Part shown: one piece after another, positions 43,240-51,166 of the stretch
How the letters are laid out: each line of letters begins with the position of its first letter
Position numbering within the stretch: position 1 is the first letter of the stretch
Origin: Verrucomicrobiota bacterium
GTDB taxonomy: Bacteria > Verrucomicrobiota > Verrucomicrobiia > Chthoniobacterales > UBA10450
Direction: 5' to 3'
Length of the DNA: 64,000 nucleotides
Assembly: GCA_019244415.1 (NCBI GenBank)
Contig: JAFASN010000130.1
Coordinates: 22,270-86,269 of the forward strand
Position numbers and translations under genes: made by a program
Notes under the pieces: model-generated
Seen by the model: the letters and a program-made list of their open reading frames with translations, nothing else
The model's database searches: none
What the model was told of the DNA's origin: nothing

Positions 43240-43427
43240 CAATCGATTTGAAAACCAGAAATCCAGAAACAGAACCAACTCGTCTGAATTTTTCTGGTTT
43301 TGTGGCGTTGAAAGTACTCCCTCTGCGGCGATTTCGCCGCGAAGCTTTGAATTTCGAAATCAAAGAACCAGAAATGAAGTCGGATATGCCTTTTTTCTGG
43401 CTTCGTGGCTTTCAAATTAAATCCCTC
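43240..43427. repeat. Two ~90-nt imperfect palindromes between korA and korB
   Basis: Each unit has the plan TTTGAAA..CCAGAAA - about 25 nt - TTTCTGG..TTGAAAG/TTTCAAA. Unit 1 is about 43249-43313, unit 2 about 43344-43422; between them is a small GC hairpin GCGGCGATTTCGCCGC. A related copy lies at 53779-53884. No gene is encoded in this 210-bp gap, and the units lie just before the korB start codon. Confidence 0.72.
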
Positions 43428-43429
43428 TT

Positions 43430-44392
43430 ATGAACGATACAGAGACTGTAGCAATGCCGGTTGAGACGCCAGGTCTAGTAGACTTCCCGCGTGAGAAACT
43501 CACCAAGAAAGCCATCACCGCCGACCATCCCACCTGGTGTCCGGGCTGCGGCGACTTCGCCGTCCTCGCCTCGTACTACAAGGTCCTCGAGAAGCGGCAG
43601 GTCGATCACGAGAAGATCGTCACCCTCGCGGGCATCGGCTGCTCCTCGCGCTTTCCCTATTTCGTCAATGGCTACGGTGCCCACTTCATCCATGGCCGCG
43701 GGGTCCCGCTCGCTTCCGGCGTGAGTCTTTCGCGGCCGGACCTTAAGGTCTTCCTCTTCGGCGGCGACGGTGATGGTTTCTCCATCGGCGGCAACCACCT
43801 CGACCACGGCGCGCGCAAAAACATCAACCTCACCTACGTCATCATGGACAACTTCGTCTATGGTCTGACGAAAAAGCAGACCTCACCGACGTCGCCCATC
43901 GGCTTCAAGAGCAAGACCGACCCGCAAGGCGCAGTTGACCAACCGGTGATCGCCATGAAAAAGCTCGTCGCCAGCGGGGCCACCTTCATCGCCCGCACCC
44001 ACGCCGCCCAGGTCAACCACATGATCCAGATGATCGAGCGCGCCATGGATCACCAGGGCTTCTCGGTGATCGAATGCTTGTCAGAGTGCGTCGAGTTCTA
44101 TCCGGGAGCGTTCGACCCCGCGAATCCACGAAAGGGTGGATCGTTTGAGTTAATTCAAGAGAAGAAGTGGGATGGAACGGCGGAAGATGAAATGCGCCAC
44201 GACGTGACGGATGAACTCGCCGCCTACAAGTTGGCCATGTTGCCTTTCCCCGGCGTCTTCGGCGTCTTTTATCAATCCGACCGACCTACGAAGAACGCGT
44301 TGGAGAAACGTTGGGTTGATCAATCAAGAGAGAAGATCGGGCAGGCCAGCGATTTGGATATTCTCCAGAAGACGTTCGACAGAATGAAGTAG
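43430..44392 (+). CDS. korB: 2-oxoacid:ferredoxin oxidoreductase beta subunit (KorB type)
   Basis: Thiamine-diphosphate-binding subunit. Seen: HPTWCPGCGDFAVL (Cys pair of the family), LAGIGCSSRFPYFVNGYGAHFIHGRGVPLASGV, the ThDP motif GGDGDGFSIGGNHLDHGARKNINLTYVIMDNFVYGLTKKQTSPTSP, and TFIARTHAAQVNHM. Length 320 aa. Partner of the fused gamma-alpha subunit upstream. Unlike korA, this gene has almost none of the AGTAC words that fill the first 43 kb. Confidence 0.95.
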   Translation: MNDTETVAMPVETPGLVDFPREKLTKKAITADHPTWCPGCGDFAVLASYYKVLEKRQVDHEKIVTLAGIGCSSRFPYFVNGYGAHFIHGRGVPLASGVSLSRPDLKVFLFGGDGDGFSIGGNHLDHGARKNINLTYVIMDNFVYGLTKKQTSPTSPIGFKSKTDPQGAVDQPVIAMKKLVASGATFIARTHAAQVNHMIQMIERAMDHQGFSVIECLSECVEFYPGAFDPANPRKGGSFELIQEKKWDGTAEDEMRHDVTDELAAYKLAMLPFPGVFGVFYQSDRPTKNALEKRWVDQSREKIGQASDLDILQKTFDRMK

Positions 44393-44414
44393 CGCTACAC
44401 ATGTAGCGTACTTC
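44386..44414. terminator. Hairpin overlapping the korB stop codon
   Basis: GAAGTAGCGCTACA-CA-TGTAGCGTACTTC forms a 13-bp stem with a one-base bulge and a 2-nt loop, starting within the last codons of korB. There is no long T-run after it, so it may be a rho-independent-like hairpin of weak type or an mRNA-stabilising structure. Confidence 0.45.
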
Positions 44415-44485
44415 ACGCTTCCTGCTTCTGACTCGGAGATTCATCAGAGGCATTCGATCGCACGAATTAGTCGCCTGCTCGCGAT

Positions 44486-44746
44486 TTAAACGCGGGGGAA
44501 GTGGATTCGGAGCTTGTAGCAGACGAAGAGCACCAGAATCGCTCCGAGCGTTGAAACGATTAGACCCGCGGGATGATAGCGCTCGGTCGCTGGCCGAACG
44601 AAGAGGTGTGTGACGGCACCGCCAATCAGCGAACCAACGATCCCGAGGACGATCGTCCAGAAGATTGTCATGTGCGTGTGCATAACCGATTTGGCGATGA
44701 CTCCCGCGATCAGGCCGACGAGGATGTACCAGATGAAGTGGAACAT
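44486..44746 (-). CDS. GlsB/YeaQ/YmgE-family membrane protein (transglycosylase-associated)
   Basis: An 86-aa protein with three hydrophobic helices and small-residue glycine zippers: IWYILVGLIAGVIAKSVM, IVLGIVGSLIGGAVTHLF, LIVSTLGAILVLFVCYKL. This is the plan of the YeaQ/YmgE/GlsB family, often induced under general stress. It lies 5 bp downstream of the PRC-barrel gene and is the last gene of a four-gene minus-strand cluster. Function in the cell unknown. Confidence 0.88.
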   Translation of the reverse strand: MFHFIWYILVGLIAGVIAKSVMHTHMTIFWTIVLGIVGSLIGGAVTHLFVRPATERYHPAGLIVSTLGAILVLFVCYKLRIHFPRV

Positions 44747-44751
44747 AAGAT

Positions 44752-45558
44752 TTAGCGCTGGTCTGTATTCAAGGTAGGATTCGCGACAGTTGGCTCACCT
44801 GGCGGTGAAGCAGCCGTTGGGTTCCCAATTCCGGCGTCAGCCGAAACTGGAGCAGCCGTTCGCGGCGAACCGGGAACCTGCTGTCCGCCCTCACCCGGAG
44901 CACGCGTCGGCGCATCTGTTCGCCTTGTCCAAATGCTGGACCGGGTCGAGTCCCGCGGCTCGCGTTCGCCCCAGCCGTGCGTGGCCGGTTCGTCGGTCTT
45001 CACGGGGGCATTCGCGTCCCCTTTTTCGCTGGCAGGCTCACCTTCAATGAGCGCGTCGTCAGGAACTACGACAAGCTCGTTGCCCACTTGCAGGTCGGCA
45101 TCAGCCCGGACGTATCCATGGATGCGGGAGCGCTGCTGGTTGAAGATGCTCTCGAGTTTGTTGCGAACACCCTCGCCGACAGCAAAGCCAATAATTGTCC
45201 CGTCCGTACCATTAATGAGCACGTCGTCGATCGAGCCAAGCAGGCGGCCGCTGCGGGTGACCATTTTGTGGCCAATGACATCGGACATCCGGGGAAGATT
45301 ATCGAGCTCGTCCGGCACGCGCTTTTCAAGAGAGGAACCGCGCACGGTGACCGCATCGGGCCCAATGGAATGCAGTGCCGAAGCGGGAATAATCCGGCGT
45401 GTGCCGCCCGTGCCCACAATCGTTTCCCCGTGCGCGACGACAAAGCCCGCCACTCGCTCGCCATCGCGTTGCACGATGATCTCTTTGATTTTGCCGAGAC
45501 GTTGCGCCGCTTCCATGTCTATGACGGCCCGCCCCACCAGTTGACTTCCCTTGATCAT
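44752..45558 (-). CDS. PRC-barrel domain protein
   Basis: Seen: two PRC-barrel domains, about residues 3-75 (GSQLVGRAVIDMEAAQRLGKIKEIIVQRDGERVAGFVV) and about 92-165 (MSDVIGHKMVTRSGRLLGSIDDVLINGTDGTIIGFAVG), followed by a disordered tail of about 95 residues rich in Pro, Thr, Ala and Gly. PRC barrels are found in photosynthetic reaction centres and RimM and in many stress-linked proteins. It forms one transcription unit with the genes on both sides. Confidence 0.9.
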   Translation of the reverse strand: MIKGSQLVGRAVIDMEAAQRLGKIKEIIVQRDGERVAGFVVAHGETIVGTGGTRRIIPASALHSIGPDAVTVRGSSLEKRVPDELDNLPRMSDVIGHKMVTRSGRLLGSIDDVLINGTDGTIIGFAVGEGVRNKLESIFNQQRSRIHGYVRADADLQVGNELVVVPDDALIEGEPASEKGDANAPVKTDEPATHGWGEREPRDSTRSSIWTRRTDAPTRAPGEGGQQVPGSPRTAAPVSADAGIGNPTAASPPGEPTVANPTLNTDQR

Positions 45559-45581
45559 ATCCAGCCTCGCATTCCAGCTCG

Positions 45582-46001
45582 CTACACGTTTAGAAGCCGA
45601 TCGAAAAACGCGCGGTAACGCTGCAGCGCTACGCGCAGATCTTCGGTTGAGACATTATCGCCGCGGCCCCACTGTCCCTCGAGTTTGGAGCGCTCGTCGG
45701 CGAAGCTGCTCGCCAGCCGCTTGATGACGTCCGCTACCAGCGCATCGCCCTGCTCCACCGCACGGCGCGGCTCATCCACAAACGCCGCCTGGATTTCCGT
45801 CCAGCGGTTACGGAAATTGGCCGACTCGTTCTCAGGAAAAAGCGGCGTAGCCTTATCGATGTCGGCGGGCCGGCCGGTTGTTCCTTGACGATTGTCCAAG
45901 TCCTTCGCCACTTCGGCCGTAGAAGTCGGTCTGTCGCCGCTGCGCGGTTCATCCCCGGCTATTTCCATGGCCGGCCGATCAGTTGTTGGTTCCATACTCA
46001 T
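45582..46001 (-). CDS. Hypothetical FVDEP-domain protein (soluble)
   Basis: A 139-aa soluble protein with a disordered N-terminus (residues 1-55) and a helical C-terminal domain: FRNRWTEIQAAFVDEPRRAVEQGDALVADVIKRLASSFADERSKLEGQW followed by LRVALQRYRAFFDRLL. The downstream half closely parallels its neighbour at 45998-46552 (AQARFVDEPSQAAGEADTLVKELM ... YYRSLFEELL), so the two are paralogues sharing one domain. It overlaps that gene by 4 bp. Role unknown; neighbours suggest envelope or osmotic stress. Confidence 0.75.
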   Translation of the reverse strand: MSMEPTTDRPAMEIAGDEPRSGDRPTSTAEVAKDLDNRQGTTGRPADIDKATPLFPENESANFRNRWTEIQAAFVDEPRRAVEQGDALVADVIKRLASSFADERSKLEGQWGRGDNVSTEDLRVALQRYRAFFDRLLNV

Positions 46002-46552
46002 CGCATTGCCTCCTCGCGTGTTGCTGGTTGTGCTAACAGTTCTTCAAAGAGCGATCGGTAATAGACCATCGCCTGGCGGATATCTTCGGTGGTCGCCTTA
46101 CCGGCGTTGTTGCGCAGCGCGATATCCCGCGCAGCCCGATAATTGTTCACCACGTTGGGATGATCCACCGAGATGTCTGCCGCTCGCTGCTCAAAATCCC
46201 CGATCGGATAGCCGCGCGTCTGCATCAACTCTTTCACGAGCGTGTCCGCCTCGCCCGCCGCTTGAGATGGCTCATCCACAAAGCGCGCCTGAGCCTGCTT
46301 CCACGCCTGGGTGAACCGGTCGTGCTCTTCCGACGTGAGCGCACGTATATTCAGGCCGCGTACACGCTTCTCCCGCGCTGCCAGCTCCGCCTCCGCCTTG
46401 CGCTCGTCGCCGAACTGCCCCACCGCACGCTGGTATTCAGGCCCGAACTTCTGCCGCAAGGCGTCCGAGCGCCGGCGTTGCAGAAAGAGGAATACGCCCA
46501 CTGCGATCACCACCACGATGAGCACCAGAAGCAATATAGCCGTCGTTGACAT
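45998..46552 (-). CDS. Hypothetical membrane-anchored FVDEP-domain protein
   Basis: A 184-aa protein with an N-terminal TM helix (AILLLVLIVVVIAVGVFLFL), a basic/charged linker with LRQKFGPEYQRAVGQFGDERKAEAELAAREKRV, and a C-terminal helical domain WKQAQARFVDEPSQAAGEADTLVKELMQTRGYP with ISVDHPNVVNNYRAARDI and YYRSLFEELL. The ATG at 46552 is chosen over the ORF-track start because the TM helix begins right after it. First gene of the FVDEP-FVDEP-PRC-GlsB cluster. Confidence 0.78.
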   Translation of the reverse strand: MSTTAILLLVLIVVVIAVGVFLFLQRRRSDALRQKFGPEYQRAVGQFGDERKAEAELAAREKRVRGLNIRALTSEEHDRFTQAWKQAQARFVDEPSQAAGEADTLVKELMQTRGYPIGDFEQRAADISVDHPNVVNNYRAARDIALRNNAGKATTEDIRQAMVYYRSLFEELLAQPATREEAMR

Positions 46553-46753
46553 CGTTCCTTCCAGGAGGCGACAGAATCCAGCGCCGCCAGCAATAGACAT
46601 TCGAAATTGATCGCTGCTCTGCGTCCCTCTCTCGGAGCTCTATCAAAAATCGCAGGCTCTGCGACCGCTGAACTGCCGATTCGAAACTGCGGCGTTGCGT
46701 TCAACGCTACGCCGTTCAGTTGCGTTGGCAGCAAAAGAAGACCAGCCTCAGGA

Positions 46754-47740
46754 ATGCAACGATCTTCCTACAACGCGAAGGCCTATTCCGCTGCGAGTGA
46801 GAAATCGGGGCTCCGCTCAGCAACCATTCCGCGCCGCGAGCCGTTGGAGCGTGACGTGCAGATCGAGATTCTCTACTGCGGCATCTGCCACTCCGACCTC
46901 CATTCCGTTCGCAACGAGTGGAGCGAGTTCATGGCCACTCAATACCCGATCGTTCCCGGCCATGAAATCGTCGGCCGTGTCACCAAAGTCGGCTCGGGCG
47001 TAACCAGGTTTAAAGAAGGCGATCTCGCTGCGGTCGGCTGCATGGTGGACTCGGATCACACCTGCGCGCAATGCAAGGCTGGTCTTGAGCAGTTCTGCCC
47101 GAACATGGTTCTCACCTTCAACTCGCCGGACAAACACCTCGGCGGCGTCACCTACGGTGGGTACTCCGACATCGTCGTCGATGAACCTTTCGTCCTGCGC
47201 GTCCCGTCTCACTTGGGACTCGCGGCCGCGGCGCCGCTCCTTTGCGCCGGCATCACCACCTATTCGCCCATGCGTCACCACGGCGTAGGCAAGGGGAAGA
47301 AAGTCGGAGTAGTCGGTCTCGGCGGCCTCGGCCATATGGCGGTAAAATTCGGGCGCGCCTTTGGCGCTCACGTCGCCGTCTTCACCACCTCGCCTCACAA
47401 GAAGGAGGACGCGCTTCGTCTCGGCGCCGATGAAGTCATTCTCTCGCGCGACGCCAATGAGATGAAGAAACACGAGAGAAGCTTCGATTTCATCCTCGAC
47501 GCCGTTTCGGCCGACCACGACATCAATGCCTACATCAACCTGCTCGCCGTGGACGGCAATCTTACCCTGGTCGGTGCTCCTGCTGAACCATTGCGCGTGC
47601 CCGCCTTCAGCCTCATCATGGGCCGCCGCAACCTCTCCGGCTCAGCCATAGGCGGAATCGCCGAGACCCAGGAGATGCTCGACTTTTGCGGCAAACATCA
47701 CATCACGGCCGATATCGAAGTGATCCCAATCCAAAAATAA
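46754..47740 (+). CDS. Zinc-dependent alcohol dehydrogenase (YahK/CAD-like), C-terminus frameshifted
   Basis: MDR-family NADP-type alcohol/aldehyde reductase. Seen: catalytic zinc ligands CGICHSDLH and GHEIVG, nucleotide motif GVVGLGGLGHMAVKFGRAFG, and IGGIAETQEMLDFC. In the structural-zinc loop DSDHTCAQCKAGLEQFC only three Cys are seen where four are usual, with Asp in the first place. The ORF stops at IPIQK-TAA, but the next frame continues INEAYERLLKSDVKYRFSIDMASLKSE to a stop at 47818-47820, exactly the family's missing end. One lost A in the run CAAAAATAAACG explains it: real decay or a homopolymer error. Confidence 0.88.
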   Translation: MQRSSYNAKAYSAASEKSGLRSATIPRREPLERDVQIEILYCGICHSDLHSVRNEWSEFMATQYPIVPGHEIVGRVTKVGSGVTRFKEGDLAAVGCMVDSDHTCAQCKAGLEQFCPNMVLTFNSPDKHLGGVTYGGYSDIVVDEPFVLRVPSHLGLAAAAPLLCAGITTYSPMRHHGVGKGKKVGVVGLGGLGHMAVKFGRAFGAHVAVFTTSPHKKEDALRLGADEVILSRDANEMKKHERSFDFILDAVSADHDINAYINLLAVDGNLTLVGAPAEPLRVPAFSLIMGRRNLSGSAIGGIAETQEMLDFCGKHHITADIEVIPIQK

Positions 47741-48055
47741 ACGAAGCCTACGAACGACTACTCAAGTCCGACGTAAAATACCGCTTCTCCATCGACATGG
47801 CGTCGCTTAAGTCTGAGTAAGCGAGGTCGGTCGCGGGGAAATCGTTATAACTCCGGCATCAGCGCGCGTTCGGCTGAATTCGCACTTCGGGCGTCGCCAG
47901 CGAGCTGGACACAAACACGGGTGCGTTTACAAAACGCAACATATGCGGTTGACGCACTCGTCTCCCGCAATAGACTGCGGTGCATTGCAAAGCAAGAATT
48001 CCTGATCGACACCAGCACGCCCCCGGATAAGATCAAGCCCTTTGCGCTAGAGCGT

Positions 48056-48790
48056 ATGAAGGGAAGCGATCGATCTCTCTTGTCAACGAAGCCGATTCCT
48101 CGCCGCGAACGGCTCATACTCGCTTTGGACGTTCCGACTGGAGAAGATGCGAAGCGCTTAGTGAATGAACTCGGGGATTCCGTGCTCTTTTACAAACTTG
48201 GGCTGCAACTGTTCATGTCGGGAGATTACTTCCCGCTAATCAAGTGGCTCACGGAACGAAACAAAAAGGTTTTCGTCGACCTAAAGTTCTTCGATGTTCC
48301 GGAAACTGTGAAATCGGCGGTTGCGCAGCTACGGCAACATCACGTCTCGTTTGCCACAGTTCACGGCAATGAAGGTATGCTCCGCGCTGCCATCGAAGAA
48401 AAAGATGGAATAAAAATATTATCTGTCACCGTTCTGACGAGCCTCGATCAGACTGATCTGCAAGATCTCGGATTCGAATGCGACGTTGCGACTCTCGTGC
48501 TGTCGCGAGCTCGGCGCGCGCTGGAGGTGGGCTGCGACGGGGTAATTTCGTCGGGACTTGAAGCAGAAACGCTGCGCAATGAACTTGGAGACAATTTCCT
48601 GATCGTTGCTCCCGGGATTCGGCCAGTGGAGAATAGACTGCAGGACGATCAAAAGCGCATTGTCACGGTGCAAGAAGCGTTCCTGAAAGGCGCCGACTAC
48701 GTTGTTATAGGGCGGCCGATCCGGAGTGCTAGTAACGCCAGATGCAAAGCCGAAGAAATTCAAGCTGAAATAGCTGAACTTTTCGGCTGA
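48056..48790 (+). CDS. pyrF: Orotidine 5'-phosphate decarboxylase
   Basis: Final step of UMP synthesis. Seen: LILALDVPTGEDAKRLVNEL, the catalytic triad segment VFVDLKFFDVPETVKSA (DxKxxD), FATVHGNEGML, and the phosphate gripper APGIRPVENRLQDDQKRIVTVQEAFLKGADYVVIGRPI. ATG 48056 gives 244 aa; the ORF track includes 45 unrelated upstream residues. It is separate from pyrRBC at 20-23 kb. The 235-bp spacers on both sides show no gene. Confidence 0.95.
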   Translation: MKGSDRSLLSTKPIPRRERLILALDVPTGEDAKRLVNELGDSVLFYKLGLQLFMSGDYFPLIKWLTERNKKVFVDLKFFDVPETVKSAVAQLRQHHVSFATVHGNEGMLRAAIEEKDGIKILSVTVLTSLDQTDLQDLGFECDVATLVLSRARRALEVGCDGVISSGLEAETLRNELGDNFLIVAPGIRPVENRLQDDQKRIVTVQEAFLKGADYVVIGRPIRSASNARCKAEEIQAEIAELFG

Positions 48791-49025
48791 AAATCGGTGT
48801 CGGCGTGGACCGTTCGAACAGCAAGACATCAATCATCTTGAGCCGCGTATCCGACTCAATTAGTGTGTTCCGATGCAGCGCTGAGTTGTTCGAACTTACT
48901 CTGCAGCTCGGCAAAGCCAGCTTCTCGCGCTCAAGGAAGAGAGCGTAGAAGCATGCTTAATCCAAGTTGTCGATCGGAGAACTCTAGCAGCTTGAATGTG
49001 CAATGGTAAACACCTCTCTCGTCAT

Positions 49026-49745
49026 TTAGAATTGTCGATCGTACTCTCGCGATACTCGCGTCAGCAACGCCGAGTACTCCATCTGGGTCGCCTCAAGATC
49101 TCTCCACTTAAACGGAAATCCGTTTGCGTTAGTCGCGCGAAATCGGAGGAACTGAAACTCATCGAAAGCTGCCTTAGCACGCTCCGTTAGTCGCCGCGCC
49201 GCCTGCGCAGCTTCCTGGATCGGGTGCTTATATCGCTTACCGTCGGTCGGCCATGACTTGTTTCCTTCGAAGGAGACATATTGCTCCGCGAAGGTGATGC
49301 CGACGAATGCTACACAGATCGGGTGTCCTCCTCCTCGCTTAAACTGCGTAGCTTGATTAACGAGATCCGTTATCACTCGATCGATCTGTTTAATCATTGC
49401 TTTTGCTAGTATGTTTGTCTCGGCGCCGATCTCGATAGTCGCAACTGGACCACGTGCGACGAGCATTCCCTCTTCGAGAACGGCAACAGCTGCTGGAACT
49501 AGTTCGCCAAATGTACCATCGCCACGCCGACCTGGCTTTCCGATCATCAGATTGCGCAGGTTAACCACTCGTTCGTGTCGTTGAACCCGCTCTATCAGCT
49601 TCGTTGATTTGCCCAGCGCAACTAAATCCTCATACATCTGAGATGCCACTAGATCACCGAGATTAGATGCGCGGTGGCGATACGGCTTACCTTCGAACAA
49701 GCTGCGGAAGGTGCGGAGGAGCGCGTACTTCTCCTCGCTCATCAA
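49026..49745 (-). CDS. Probable type II restriction endonuclease partner of the adjacent methyltransferase
   Basis: A 239-aa protein overlapping the DNA methyltransferase by 4 bp, the usual arrangement of a type II R-M pair. I see no assignable nuclease family; possible catalytic acidic and Lys residues occur in VATIEIGAETNILAKAMIKQID and GGGHPICVAFVGITFAEQYVSFEG. The call as endonuclease therefore rests on context, size and the lack of a better fold. GC content is clearly lower than in housekeeping genes nearby, consistent with transfer. Recognition sequence unknown. Confidence 0.65.
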   Translation of the reverse strand: MMSEEKYALLRTFRSLFEGKPYRHRASNLGDLVASQMYEDLVALGKSTKLIERVQRHERVVNLRNLMIGKPGRRGDGTFGELVPAAVAVLEEGMLVARGPVATIEIGAETNILAKAMIKQIDRVITDLVNQATQFKRGGGHPICVAFVGITFAEQYVSFEGNKSWPTDGKRYKHPIQEAAQAARRLTERAKAAFDEFQFLRFRATNANGFPFKWRDLEATQMEYSALLTRVSREYDRQF

Positions 49746-50545
49746 TCTACATGTAACTTCGAATGAGTAGCACCGACGGTGCGCGGAAGGGCAGTCGCGA
49801 GATGCAGCCGCTGTTCCGCGATTTTCAAGTAAGCGGGTTCTATCTCGTTGCCGACGCTATTCCTTCCGGTCGCGATTGCGGCGAGATTGGTACTGCCTGT
49901 TCCAACGAACGGATCAAGTACCGTATCGCCTGCAAACGAGAAGAGCTTTATCAGCCGCTCCGCCAAACTCACGGGGTAAGGCGCAGGATGACCGCGGCGC
50001 GTCGATTCGCCGTTGATATCCGCCCATGCAGAGCGAAGCCATGACTTCATCTCGTCGCGCGTAAGCATCGACAATGCTTTCTGAATCGCGGATGGCGAGC
50101 GGTACTCGCCGCCTTTGCGCAGGAACAGAATATATTCCACATCATTCTTAATGATTGCGTTGGGCTGATAAGGCTTGCCATAGAAACCTGCTCCGTTTCC
50201 TTTCGCTTCCGTTACTCCATTTGCGATTTTGAACCAGAATATGGGTGTGAGTGCATCGAGACCAACCGCACGTGCACGAACCATGATGTCCGCGTGCAGC
50301 GGCATCACGAGATGCCGCCCTTGTCGCCGTGGAATGCAAACGTCCCCCACGACACAACAAATCCTGCCACCCGGCACAAGGACCCGCGCGCATTCGCGCC
50401 AGACCCTGTCCAACTCACCAAGGAAAGCTTCGTAGCTGGCAATCTCTCCAAGTTGGCCAGCATTGGACTCGTACTTCTTTAGGGTCCAATACGGCGGCGA
50501 GGTCACGATGAGGTGCACGCTCTCACGAGGTGCAACGACGAACAC
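49742..50545 (-). CDS. Site-specific DNA methyltransferase (class beta, probably N4-cytosine)
   Basis: Seen: catalytic motif IV TSPPYW only about 15 residues from the N-terminus (SPPY[W] is typical of m4C and some m6A enzymes), WRECARVLVPGGRICCVVGDV, a central target-recognition region, and C-terminal SAM motif I VLDPFVGTGSTNLAAIATGRNSVGNEIEPAYL. The order IV-TRD-I is class beta. The start GTG 50545 leaves a shorter N-terminus than usual, and upstream sequence is a gene relic, so the 5' end may have been trimmed or replaced. Pairs with the putative endonuclease. Confidence 0.88.
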   Translation of the reverse strand: MFVVAPRESVHLIVTSPPYWTLKKYESNAGQLGEIASYEAFLGELDRVWRECARVLVPGGRICCVVGDVCIPRRQGRHLVMPLHADIMVRARAVGLDALTPIFWFKIANGVTEAKGNGAGFYGKPYQPNAIIKNDVEYILFLRKGGEYRSPSAIQKALSMLTRDEMKSWLRSAWADINGESTRRGHPAPYPVSLAERLIKLFSFAGDTVLDPFVGTGSTNLAAIATGRNSVGNEIEPAYLKIAEQRLHLATALPRTVGATHSKLHVD

Positions 50546-50548
50546 GCG

Positions 50549-50745
50549 GATTGTCGCGTTTAGCTTTTCCCGCCTCTTCTCGTGCGCCCGTGTTCGCGCT
50601 GGGCGCAGTGCTGGAGCGGTTCGTCTCTGATACGAAGGGGAAGGCTTGGCCGGCGGCCGCTTCTTTTGCGTTGCAGGTCGAGGGTGTCGAAGGGGCGGTG
50701 TGGGGACGGATTTGGTGCCGCCCTCTTCGCCCGTGATGAAACACC
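50549..50745 (-). pseudogene. Decayed partial copy of the exported protein gene at 51925-52464
   Basis: The sequence matches the 3' half of the gene at 51925-52135: shared blocks include TGCTGGAGCGG, GAGGTCGAGAGT/CAGGTCGAGGGTGTCGAAGGG, and ACGGACTTGGTGCCGC/ACGGATTTGGTGCCGC. On the minus strand the fragments GTKSVP, TLDLQR and IRDEPLQ of the parent can be found in shifted frames. Several indels make it non-coding. It lies directly upstream of the methyltransferase start. Confidence 0.72.
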
Positions 50746-50805
50746 CGTCGATGCGACATCGGGCGTCGTATGTTTTCGAGGTATCCGATCACCTTCGCGG
50801 AAGAG

Positions 50806-51024
50806 GTAGTCTCTCTTTCCTCGCCTCGACGAGCTTCGCGGAAGACGTAGCCTCTCTTTCCGCAGGTGGATAGGATTTGCCGAGGCTGTAGTCTCTCTTT
50901 GCTGACCTAGATAATTTTAATCGACCTCGTAGCCTCTCTTTCCGGGCATTGGTAAATTTCCCAGGAGCTCTAGCCTCTCTTTCATGAGGCTGGGAAATTT
51001 CGCTTCGTCGTAGTCTCTCTTTCC
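50806..51024. repeat. Six-unit, 41-bp-period repeat array with a 15-bp core
   Basis: The core GTAGYCTCTCTTTCC occurs at 50806, 50847, 50888, 50929, 50970 and 51010: steps of 41, 41, 41, 41 and 40 bp. Core variants are one or two bases (TTTGC at the third, CTAG and TTTCA at the fifth). The 25-26 nt between cores vary but keep a loose pattern (AT-rich AAATTT or TTCGCGG centre, then purine-rich end). No Cas gene is near. The period is about four helical turns, so cores would lie on one DNA face. Confidence 0.85.
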
Positions 51025-51166
51025 AAATGTCGCCAAAGTTGGTTGACCTCGAATAGGATCTATTTGCGGGTGTGCGTGAGTCTCGCCAAAGAGCGCAGTA
51101 GTTCTTTGCGGTCAGCCTTGACCGGGGCGCTGTCGCGGGCTGCGTCTTTTTGTTCGCAGACGCCGA

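Noticed and set aside
50523-50792. 89-aa minus-strand ORF as a gene
   Set aside because: It runs through the decayed copy of the 51925-52464 gene in a mixed frame and has no start context or motif.
50806-51024. CRISPR array
   Set aside because: Spacing is regular, but the repeat core is only 15 bp, the intervening segments share a loose pattern with one another, and no cas gene lies in the window.
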